A program made the position numbers and the translations under genes. A stretch of 37,504 bases of DNA from positions 1 to 37,504 of the forward strand of contig JAHBWU010000037.1 of the NCBI GenBank assembly GCA_019636835.1, given 5' to 3'. Every line of letters starts with the position of its first letter. Position 1 is the stretch's first letter. This DNA is from Nitrospira sp. Lineage in GTDB: Bacteria; Nitrospirota; Nitrospiria; Nitrospirales; Nitrospiraceae. Shown here one piece after another: positions 1 through 6,106 of this stretch. The notes under the pieces were generated by a model that did not search any database, was not told where the DNA came from, and saw only the letters and a list, made by a program, of their open reading frames with translations.

Positions 1-797
1 AGTCGGCCCAGGATACGTTAGATATTGCCGACAAACTGGGTCTTGACGATGAGCAACAGGCCGTCTACCAACAGTTACAGGAGAAACTCCAGGCAGGGAC
101 GAAATCAGCCACCGAGAAAACGGCTGTCGGTGAAGCCAGGCAAGACTCTCCGGTGCAGGCTCAAGAGATGCCGATGGTGCTGGTGCCGGCGGGCCCCTTC
201 ACGATGGGCAGCAATCAAGGCGAGGATGATGAAAAGCCCGCACGTCAGGTGTATCTCGACGCCTTCCAGATGGACACGTTCGAAGTGACGGTGGCGATGT
301 ATGCCAAGTTTCTGGCGGCGACGGGGATCGATGCGCCGCCGGAATGGCAGGTGATGAACCAAGCGGCCCATCAGAAACGCCCGGTAGTCAGGGTGGATTG
401 GTCGGATGCGAACACCTATTGCCGGTGGGCGGGCAAGCGGCTGCCGACGGAAGCGGAATGGGAAAAGGCGGCGCGCGGGACGGACGGCCGAACATTTCCA
501 TGGGGCAACGATCCGCCGGACCGGCTCCGGGCGAACTATGGGAAAGAGAAGTGGAACGACCATCAAGCCCTCGTGCCGGTGGGGACGTTGCACGATGGGC
601 GGAGTCCCTATGGCATCTACGACATGGCCGGGAATGTCTGGGAGTGGACAAGCGATTGGTATGACAAGAACGCGTACAAGAACAGCCCGGCGCAGAATCC
701 GAAAGGAGCGGTGAGTGGAGAATACAAGGTGCGCCGTGGCGGCTCGTGGTTCAATTATCCGCTGCCCCTGCGATCTGCGCTCCGGTTCAACTACTAG
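1..797 (+). CDS. FGE/SUMF1-domain protein, C-terminal part (probable DGR target), cut by an amber codon
   Basis: The reading frame is open from the left edge, so the N-terminus lies outside the window. Visible family features are the domain opening MVLVPAGPFTMGS, then DAFQMDTFEVT, WAGKRLPTEAEWEKAARG, MAGNVWEWTSDWYD and VRRGGSW near the end, which is the order of a formylglycine-generating-enzyme/C-type-lectin fold. Many bacterial members are not sulfatase activators but ligand-binding display proteins diversified by DGRs. The frame stops at TAG 795-797 after LRFNY, but the same frame continues with PTNRTNGYGVRCAKTP to a second stop at 846-848, which is the usual family ending. The protein therefore lacks its last conserved strand. 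The stretch before the domain is Gln/Glu-rich and may be a linker. The Avd fragment downstream supports the DGR-target reading. The fold is certain; the DGR role is a strong inference. Confidence 0.88.
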   Translation, partial: SAQDTLDIADKLGLDDEQQAVYQQLQEKLQAGTKSATEKTAVGEARQDSPVQAQEMPMVLVPAGPFTMGSNQGEDDEKPARQVYLDAFQMDTFEVTVAMYAKFLAATGIDAPPEWQVMNQAAHQKRPVVRVDWSDANTYCRWAGKRLPTEAEWEKAARGTDGRTFPWGNDPPDRLRANYGKEKWNDHQALVPVGTLHDGRSPYGIYDMAGNVWEWTSDWYDKNAYKNSPAQNPKGAVSGEYKVRRGGSWFNYPLPLRSALRFNY

Positions 798-848
798 CCG
801 ACGAATCGGACCAACGGCTACGGGGTCCGATGCGCGAAGACTCCGTAG
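728..848 (+). other. Candidate DGR variable region (VR) at the 3' end of the FGE-fold gene
   Basis: The last ~120 bases, from the codons for VRRGGSW to the second stop at 846-848, match the position and composition of known VRs in FGE/CLec-fold targets. The constant motif RGGSW opens it and a G-(V/F)-RCA motif closes it. Between them, Phe, Tyr, Pro, Leu and Thr codons stand where template repeats usually carry AAC/AAT. The left limit is approximate because no complete template repeat is present for comparison. Confidence 0.6.
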
Positions 849-900
849 TTCTTGGATCTTGAACCCTTGGATCTTGGCTCTGCGTTCGAAAGGCTGTGAG

Positions 901-930
901 GCCGTCCGCTCCCTGACGGGAGCGGACGGC
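901..930 (+). other. Perfect 13-bp-stem hairpin downstream of the VR
   Basis: The arms GCCGTCCGCTCCC and GGGAGCGGACGGC flank a TGAC loop with no mismatch. No T-run follows, so it is a poor Rho-independent terminator. DGR targets are known to carry a GC-rich hairpin with a 4-base loop just after the VR that helps target recognition. Here it lies about 50 bases past the VR end, farther than in the Bordetella phage example, so the role is inferred. Confidence 0.6.
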
Positions 931-964
931 TCGATCCGCAAGAATATACTCTGGTGGTGATTCA

Positions 965-1090
965 ATGCCCGAATTACCTCCCATCGTCACGAAAGCCTAC
1001 GATTTCACGCAATGGCTCTTGCCGCGCGTGCAGGACTTCCCCCGATCCTCGCGATTTATTCTCGGGGATCGCCTCAAGACCTATAGTTGA
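965..1090 (+). pseudogene. avd: Avd (DGR accessory variability determinant) fragment, first 41 codons
   Basis: ATG 965 opens a frame starting MPELPPIVTKAYDF, then TQWLLPRVQDFPRS and RFILGDRL, ending KTYS and TGA at 1088-1090. This matches the first helix and start of helix 2 of the four-helix-bundle Avd family, which partners the DGR reverse transcriptase and normally has about 110-130 residues. Family similarity ends around codon 38 and nothing of helices 2-4 is found downstream, so a deletion has removed the rest. A GGTGGTGA ribosome-binding stretch precedes the start. It sits where avd usually lies, directly after the target gene. I am fairly sure of the family from memory of Avd N-termini; it is too short for certainty without a profile search. 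Confidence 0.72.
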
Positions 1091-1165
1091 GAATCTGTGT
1101 GAAGAAGAAAAGCCCTGATTTGAGGCGATTGGGCCGAGGTGTCTCGGTTGGCGAGAGGCGGAGGT

Positions 1166-1190
1166 CCTTCGACAGGCTCAGGACGAACGG
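1166..1190 (+). repeat. Dispersed 25-base motif (CCTTCGACAGGCTCAGGAC...)
   Basis: This motif, with its TTCGACAGGCTCAGGACGAA core, is familiar as a short interspersed sequence in intergenic DNA of many GC-rich bacteria. It occurs once here, between the Avd fragment and the template-like remnant, close to where the DGR was rearranged. Recognition is from memory. Confidence 0.4.
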
Positions 1191-1234
1191 GGAGTTGAAG
1201 GCCTCAGAATGAACGGCGTTGCAAGACCGTCGGT

Positions 1235-1254
1235 TCCGATGCGCGAACACTCTG
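1235..1254 (+). other. 20-base echo of the VR end: candidate template-repeat (TR) remnant
   Basis: Positions 1235-1254 match the VR end at 826-845 at 18 of 20 bases (shared core TCCGATGCGCGAA, then one mismatch, ACTC, one mismatch and G). In DGRs the template repeat lies between avd and the reverse-transcriptase gene and ends with the same sequence as the VR. Location and orientation fit. The rest of the template repeat, rich in AAC codons, is absent. Confidence 0.5.
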
Positions 1255-1593
1255 CACGGAAGAGATCCGGGCCGGAATGTCCTAGCGGGGGCTCAGGAGA
1301 GCGTGCCACGTGGAGTCTATCGACCTGTTCCTGTGCTGGAGAGGGCTTGCGCTTCTTCAGCCGAACAGGGCAAAGCTCGGTTCCGGCTGGTAGGCATAGC
1401 CGAACGCCGGAATCGAGCGCCGATCGAGGGTGTGTTCACGCTGCCAGCTTCCGTATTTCTACCGTTCGCGTGTTCGATGCGTCGATCGCTTCTGGTGGCA
1501 AGATGTAGATGGGGTCAGAACAGAACGCCTTGACTGTCCAGGGATTGGCGTAAAACTCACGTTCAGTTGCGGTGGAAATCACCGTCATGCGGG

Positions 1594-1932
1594 CTAGGGG
1601 CCGATGATTTCAGTCAATCCGTCGATGACTTGGGCCAACTCTTCAAGACTCACCTTCCCGAGCCGCTGGCCGATCCGTTCAATTGCCAATGTGCGGATTT
1701 GGCTGATCTTGACCCATGAGTGTTTCGGGAGGTCTCTTGACTGAAGCTCGAGTGTGAGCGGAAATTCCGCTCGCTGTGGCTGGCTCGTCAGCGCGACGGC
1801 GATCACGGTTCCAGAACGCTCATTGAATACGTCGTGACTCAGGATGAGCACGGGGCGCAGCCCCGCTTGTTCGTTGCCGCGGACCGGATTCAGATCCGCC
1901 CAACGAATTTCACCCCTTAGTATTCTGGCCAT
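1594..1932 (-). CDS. mazF: MazF/PemK-type endoribonuclease toxin
   Basis: This 112-residue protein opens with RGEIRWADLNPVRGNEQAG and LRPVLILS, the conserved beta-barrel start of the MazF/PemK/ChpK family, followed by VIAVALTSQ and SWVKISQIRTL, which contribute to the RNA-cleaving pocket. Length is typical for the family. Members cut single-stranded mRNA at short motifs unless bound by their antitoxin. The gene overlaps the 3' end of the upstream antitoxin by 16 bases, so the two are translationally linked. All conserved segments appear intact and there is no internal stop, so the toxin is probably functional. The target motif cannot be told from sequence alone. Confidence 0.93.
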   Translation of the reverse strand: MARILRGEIRWADLNPVRGNEQAGLRPVLILSHDVFNERSGTVIAVALTSQPQRAEFPLTLELQSRDLPKHSWVKISQIRTLAIERIGQRLGKVSLEELAQVIDGLTEIIGP

Positions 1933-2159
1933 TCCGCAGCATCCTTGGATAAACCGTCTTCGGCAAGCGACTTTTCGAAAGCAGGATCAAGTTTTGCACA
2001 CTCCCGAGCCAAACGGCTTCGGTTGAGGCGCGCCAACTTTTCATCCACGGCTTCCTGAATGGCCTGACTGCGGCTGGTAAAGGCGGCTTTCTGGACCAGC
2101 TTATCAAGCCGGTCTAGTGTGGACTCATCGAGAGAGATCGCAACTTTTGACTTGGCCAT
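1917..2159 (-). CDS. Ribbon-helix-helix antitoxin of the MazF pair
   Basis: The 80-residue protein starts MAKSKVAISLDESTLDRLD, a ribbon-helix-helix DNA-binding segment, continues with SRSQAIQEAVDEKLARL, the second helix, and ends in an acidic, aromatic tail (KDAAEWPEY) of the sort that plugs the MazF active site. A strong GGAGGTG ribosome-binding site precedes the start. As first gene of the pair it should both neutralise the toxin and repress its own promoter; a short dyad lies 13 bases upstream. The family is ribbon-helix-helix rather than the AbrB-like MazE of E. coli, so I leave the symbol empty. Confidence 0.88.
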   Translation of the reverse strand: MAKSKVAISLDESTLDRLDKLVQKAAFTSRSQAIQEAVDEKLARLNRSRLARECAKLDPAFEKSLAEDGLSKDAAEWPEY

Positions 2160-2171
2160 TTCGCACCTCCA

Positions 2172-2190
2172 GTATGAGCATACGTCATAC
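2172..2190 (-). promoter_or_regulatory. Dyad upstream of the antitoxin, candidate autoregulatory operator
   Basis: GTATGA at 2172-2177 and TCATAC at 2185-2190 form perfect 6-base arms around a 7-base spacer, just upstream of the ribosome-binding site of the antitoxin gene. Ribbon-helix-helix antitoxins typically bind such dyads. Function is inferred from position only. Confidence 0.4.
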
Positions 2191-2373
2191 CGGCGTCGTG
2201 ATCAAGGAAGCCCGTGTATCTTTTACTGGATGTGATAATTCATCATCCGGTAGGGGAGGGTGTTGTGCGTCCTTGAGGTGGAGGCTGGCTTCGGAGGCGT
2301 TGCCAGGATGCCTTTCGCATGAGACGTGCAGCCGGTCCAATGTGCAAGCCATTGATCTAGAGGGGTTTGTTCC

Positions 2374-2403
2374 TTGACAGGAGAAAAGCATTCTTGCTAG
2401 CTT
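2374..2403 (+). promoter_or_regulatory. Sigma70-like promoter for glyQ
   Basis: A perfect -35 box TTGACA (2374-2379) is followed after 18 bases by TAGCTT (2398-2403) preceded by TGC, giving an extended -10 pattern. Transcription would start about 50 bases before the glyQ start codon and would drive the glyQ-glyS run. Confidence 0.55.
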
Positions 2404-2461
2404 GGTTCGTTATTTCTGAAGTAAACATCTAATCATCTCTCCCGACCAGGCTGTAGGTTCC

Positions 2462-3355
2462 GTGACTTTTCAAGAACTTATTCTTGCCCTCCATCGGTTC
2501 TGGGCCGATCAAGGTTGTGTCATCCATCAACCGTATGACATGGAGATGGGAGCCGGTACCTTTCATCCGGCCACATTTCTGCGGTCGCTCGGACCGGAGC
2601 CATGGCGGGCGGCCTATGTGCAGCCATGCCGACGTCCGACGGATGGCCGTTATGGTGAAAACCCCAACCGTCTCCAGCACTATTATCAGTACCAAGTCGT
2701 CCTGAAACCTTCACCGGACAACATTCAAGAGCTGTATCTAGAGAGTCTTGCTCGGTTGGGGATCAATCCCAAGGAGCACGACATTCGCTTCATCCAAGAT
2801 GATTGGGAGTCGCCGACGCTGGGTGCGTGGGGACTAGGGTGGGAAGTAAGACTCGACGGGATGGAGATCACCCAGTTTACGTACTTTCAGGAGATCGGCG
2901 GGATTGAACTGGCTCCGATCACAGGAGAAATCACCTACGGGACAGAGCGCATCGCCATGTATCTGCAAGAGGTGAACAACGTCTTTGATCTTGCCTGGAC
3001 GAATGAGGTCTCTTATAGGGACATTCATCACGAAACTGAAGTGCAAGGGTCGCGCTACAATTTTGAGGAAGCGGATATCACGATGCTCATGCAGGGCTTT
3101 CAGGCGAACGAAGCGGAGTGCAAGCGATTGCTCGCCCAAACCGACCGGCGCCTGACGTTGCCTGCCTATGACTACTGCATCAAATCGTCCCATCTGTTCA
3201 ACCTCCTTGATGCTAGGGGGGCGATCAGTGTCGCGGAACGGACGGGCTACATCGCGCGTGTGCGGGCATTGGCCAGACAATGTGCCGAACGCTATCGCGA
3301 CGAGCGAGCGGCGATGGGACATCCGCTCATAAGAGAGCAGGGTACACTTCGATGA
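2462..3355 (+). CDS. glyQ: Glycyl-tRNA synthetase alpha subunit
   Basis: The 297-residue protein is full length for the bacterial alpha2beta2 enzyme. It starts [18 protein letters not shown] and carries the class II signatures [34 protein letters not shown] and [20 protein letters not shown], plus [13 protein letters not shown] and [15 protein letters not shown]. This subunit binds ATP, glycine and the acceptor end and activates glycine. GTG 2462 is the only reasonable start, because an in-frame stop lies about 50 bases upstream and no ATG follows before conserved sequence. The stop overlaps the ATG of glyS (ATGA), as expected for subunits made in equal amounts. A promoter at 2374-2403 probably begins the operon. 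Confidence 0.97.
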   Translation: MTFQELILALHRFWADQGCVIHQPYDMEMGAGTFHPATFLRSLGPEPWRAAYVQPCRRPTDGRYGENPNRLQHYYQYQVVLKPSPDNIQELYLESLARLGINPKEHDIRFIQDDWESPTLGAWGLGWEVRLDGMEITQFTYFQEIGGIELAPITGEITYGTERIAMYLQEVNNVFDLAWTNEVSYRDIHHETEVQGSRYNFEEADITMLMQGFQANEAECKRLLAQTDRRLTLPAYDYCIKSSHLFNLLDARGAISVAERTGYIARVRALARQCAERYRDERAAMGHPLIREQGTLR

Positions 3356-5523
3356 AGCGCCCGCTCGTGAAGAAACCTCGGCAAAAAACTCGCAGCTCCA
3401 AACCTACAGCGGAGCTGTTGTTCGAGATCGGTATCGAGGAGCTGCCGTTTGAGTTTGTTGCGTCGGCCCTGACTGCCCTTCGAGAATCAGCCGACCGCGT
3501 ATTTCAGGATGCCCGATTGTCGTTCGAGTCCGTCAAGACCTATGGGACGCCTCGGCGGCTCGTTTTGGTCGTGAACGATTTGCTTGCCCACCAAACTGCG
3601 GTTGTCAAAGAAACGATGGGACCGTCGAGAACGGTAGCCTTCGATCAAGCTGGTCAGCCTACAAAGGCGGCCATGGGATTCGCAGCCGGGCAGGGTGTTG
3701 CAGTGGAAAATTTGGAGATCCGCGAAACGCCGAAAGGCGAGTATCTTTTTGTGGTCAAGCGAGATGCCGGGCGTGCGACCGCAACCCTTCTTCCGGAATT
3801 ATTGCCTCAACTTGTGGAAAAGATTTCTTTTCCCAAGGCCATGAAGTGGAACGAGACGGGCTTGCGCTTCGCCCGACCCGTACGGTGGATCGCTGCGATA
3901 TTCGGGGGTAAGGTGGTGCCGGTACAGATTGCCGGAATCAGAGCCGGCAATCGAACATACGGTCATCGCGTGATGGGCGGCGGAAAGCCCATCACCGTGA
4001 GGGATTTCAAGACATACAACCAAGGGCTTGAACGGCAGGGGGTGATTCTTGATCCCGAACGTCGTCGCACAACGATTCAGAAGCAAATCGACCGTCTTTG
4101 TGTCAAAGCGGGCGTGGAATTGAATGCCGATGACGCCCTGCTTGATCAAGCGGTATACACCACGGAGTGGCCCTGTGCCGTCCTGGGTAACTTCAAACCT
4201 GAATATTTGGCGGTTCCTCAAGAAGTCTTGATAACCTCGATGAAACAACATCAAGGATTCTTCTCGGTAAGGGACAAAAAGTCCGGCGAGCTGGCGCCGC
4301 ATTTCATCGCGATCGCCAATAATGAGCCCAAAAATATGTCGCTCATTCGGACCGGCAACCAGCGGGTATTGGCGGCGCGGCTGGCGGATGCGAAGTTCTT
4401 TTTCGACGAAGACCGAAAAATGACGCTGGAGGAACGAGGGAAAAAACTCTCCGGGGTCACATTCCACCACAAGCTCGGTACGATGGCGTACAAGCAGGAG
4501 CGGGTGAAAAAACTGGCCGGCTTCATGGCCGGTCACCTGTATCCTGGTCAAGATGAGCTCCGACAGGTTTGCGATCGGGCGGCGTCTTTGTCCAAAGCCG
4601 ATCTTTTGACCGGAATTGTAGGTGAGTTTCCCGAGCTGCAAGGCATCATGGGCGGCGAGTATGCGCTGCATGACGGAGAATCGAGGGCGGTGGCTCAGGC
4701 CATTCGAGAGCAATATCTTCCCAAGGCGATTGAAGGAGAGTTGCCCAGGACGTTAGCGGGACAGATCCTTTCCCTGGCAGATCGGCTGGATTCCATTTCT
4801 GCGTTTTTCCATGTTGGTATCGTACCGACCGGATCGGAAGATCCATTTGCATTGCGCCGTCACGCCACTGCGATCGTGAGGATCGTGCTTGAGGGGAATC
4901 TTCGAATCAATCTCCGAACATGCATCGACCACGCTATGGACATTGTCGCAAAGGACGGATTCAAAGGCGTATCGGGTTTGGAACGGGAAGGACGCCTGCG
5001 CATCACCGAGTTCATCTTTGAGCGGGTTCGATACTATAGTCGGGTCGTGCATACATTGCGCGACGATGTCATCGAGTCAGTCTTGAAGCCGGCTCATGAC
5101 AAGGCAATTGACCTCGTGGATCTTGTCCAGAAAATGAAGGTGCTCGAAGTCGTAACGAAGAAGCCGGAGTTCGATTCCCTGATCGTGGGTTTCAAACGGG
5201 CGCACCGACTTGTCGAGAAAGAACAATGGACCCCGGAACCGGTAGACGAGGCGCGGTTTCAAGATGCTGCCGAATCAGCGCTCCACAAAGCCGTAGGGAA
5301 CGAACGCGGCCGAATAGAGGCTTCGGTCAAAGCCGGCGAGTACAGCCAGGCATTGGACGCGCTGGTGGGTCTTAAACCGGCCGTCGACGCCTTTTTCGAA
5401 GCTGTGATGGTAAATGCAGAAGATAAGGCTATCCGCAGTAACCGGTTGTCGCTGCTCAAGGAAGTCGATGAGTTATTCATGTCATTCGCAGACTTTTCCC
5501 AGATTGTGATACAAGGACGGTAG
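3352..5523 (+). CDS. glyS: Glycyl-tRNA synthetase beta subunit
   Basis: The 723-residue product carries the beta-subunit opening [17 protein letters not shown] after a basic 20-residue leader, then the family segments [46 protein letters not shown] and [13 protein letters not shown], and ends with the anticodon-binding-like region ([11 protein letters not shown]). Length is slightly above the usual ~690 because of the Lys/Arg-rich N-terminus. I chose ATG 3352, which overlaps the glyQ stop; an upstream in-frame ATG at 3280 would lie deep inside glyQ and adds unrelated residues. The subunit recognises tRNA-Gly and is needed for aminoacylation together with GlyQ. Confidence 0.97.
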   Translation: MKRPLVKKPRQKTRSSKPTAELLFEIGIEELPFEFVASALTALRESADRVFQDARLSFESVKTYGTPRRLVLVVNDLLAHQTAVVKETMGPSRTVAFDQAGQPTKAAMGFAAGQGVAVENLEIRETPKGEYLFVVKRDAGRATATLLPELLPQLVEKISFPKAMKWNETGLRFARPVRWIAAIFGGKVVPVQIAGIRAGNRTYGHRVMGGGKPITVRDFKTYNQGLERQGVILDPERRRTTIQKQIDRLCVKAGVELNADDALLDQAVYTTEWPCAVLGNFKPEYLAVPQEVLITSMKQHQGFFSVRDKKSGELAPHFIAIANNEPKNMSLIRTGNQRVLAARLADAKFFFDEDRKMTLEERGKKLSGVTFHHKLGTMAYKQERVKKLAGFMAGHLYPGQDELRQVCDRAASLSKADLLTGIVGEFPELQGIMGGEYALHDGESRAVAQAIREQYLPKAIEGELPRTLAGQILSLADRLDSISAFFHVGIVPTGSEDPFALRRHATAIVRIVLEGNLRINLRTCIDHAMDIVAKDGFKGVSGLEREGRLRITEFIFERVRYYSRVVHTLRDDVIESVLKPAHDKAIDLVDLVQKMKVLEVVTKKPEFDSLIVGFKRAHRLVEKEQWTPEPVDEARFQDAAESALHKAVGNERGRIEASVKAGEYSQALDALVGLKPAVDAFFEAVMVNAEDKAIRSNRLSLLKEVDELFMSFADFSQIVIQGR

Positions 5524-5585
5524 GTCAAATCGGACTAAGAGACAGGCATCCTGCAGGCGAGAGGTGAGGCAAGACTGGAGGTGCC

Positions 5586-6077
5586 ATGGATCAGCCGATG
5601 ACGGAGAGCCGACGTCGGGCGACCAAGATCCGACGATTTTCCCTTGTGGTCTCGCTGGTCCTGATGGTGCTCTGCAATGCAATTCTCTTTGCCGGGTTCG
5701 CGCTCAGCGGCATTAATCTGGACGACTTGGTCAAGACGCCCGATTTCTTCAATGCCAAGCAGGACGTGTGCCTTCGACTCACATGGCAGTCAGTGCCCGA
5801 AGCGAATGGACCGGTTCGGCTCTGTTCGGAATGGCTCAATCTTTCCGATCCTAGTGGAAAAACCCATTATCTCCAGCCCGACACGAAGCTCAAGAAGGGG
5901 CTTGACGGCCAGTACTACGTCGATCAAGGTGTTCAGGCTGACTATCGGTTATTGATGCTGATGCTTTTTGTCGCCGCGATCATCATCGGTGGCGTAAGGG
6001 CGAAGTGGTTCTTAGTGAACCGCTATCGGCTCCGTCTGGAATCAACCGACGGTCGTCGCGCGTCGCCCGCTCATTGA
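5586..6077 (+). CDS. Small two-helix membrane protein, unknown function
   Basis: The 163-residue protein has a basic start, a hydrophobic helix at about residues 20-45 (SLVLMVLCNAILFAGFAL), a polar middle domain with two Cys (residues ~61 and ~79) and the segment LCSEWLNLSDPSGKTHYLQP, and a second helix at about 122-140 (LLMLMLFVAAIIIGGV) followed by a basic tail. The middle domain would be periplasmic between two membrane helices, so the two cysteines could pair. A good GGAGG lies 6 bases before ATG 5586. It sits between glyS and ppdK in the same direction with short gaps, so it is probably co-transcribed. I recognise no named family. Confidence 0.8.
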   Translation: MDQPMTESRRRATKIRRFSLVVSLVLMVLCNAILFAGFALSGINLDDLVKTPDFFNAKQDVCLRLTWQSVPEANGPVRLCSEWLNLSDPSGKTHYLQPDTKLKKGLDGQYYVDQGVQADYRLLMLMLFVAAIIIGGVRAKWFLVNRYRLRLESTDGRRASPAH

Positions 6078-6106
6078 TACGCACTCTTCCTGGAAGGAGA
6101 AGTCAC

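Larger units (their letters stand above)
1091..1593. other. Gene-free rearranged stretch after the Avd fragment
   Basis: Apart from the dispersed motif and the template-like remnant, I see no supported gene. Two overlapping open frames cross 1209-1533 on the + strand, but their translations are Arg/Ser/Ala-rich shadow-like sequence without family signature. No reverse-transcriptase motif, such as the catalytic (Y/F)xDD box, is visible in any frame. It is best read as residue of the DGR template/RT intergenic DNA. Confidence 0.5.
2160..2461. other. Intergenic region between the divergent toxin-antitoxin pair and glyQ
   Basis: About 300 bases without a supported gene. It holds the antitoxin dyad at the left and a sigma70-like glyQ promoter at 2374-2403. 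I looked for a T-box or other leader RNA ahead of glyQ and saw no T-box consensus or terminator hairpin. Confidence 0.5.

Noticed and set aside
901..930. Rho-independent terminator after the FGE-fold gene
   Set aside because: The stem is perfect but no T-run follows; a DGR-type hairpin fits the position better.
105..965. A 286-codon open frame on the - strand opposite the FGE-fold gene
   Set aside because: The + strand frame has clear domain motifs and this antisense frame is Arg/His/Pro-rich without family signature; it is a shadow.
1209..1533. Two overlapping + strand frames of about 100 codons
   Set aside because: Translations are Arg/Ser-rich, show no family pattern and have no ribosome-binding site; the DNA is better read as DGR remnant.
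2160..2461. T-box leader ahead of glyQ
   Set aside because: No T-box consensus and no terminator/antiterminator pair could be found.
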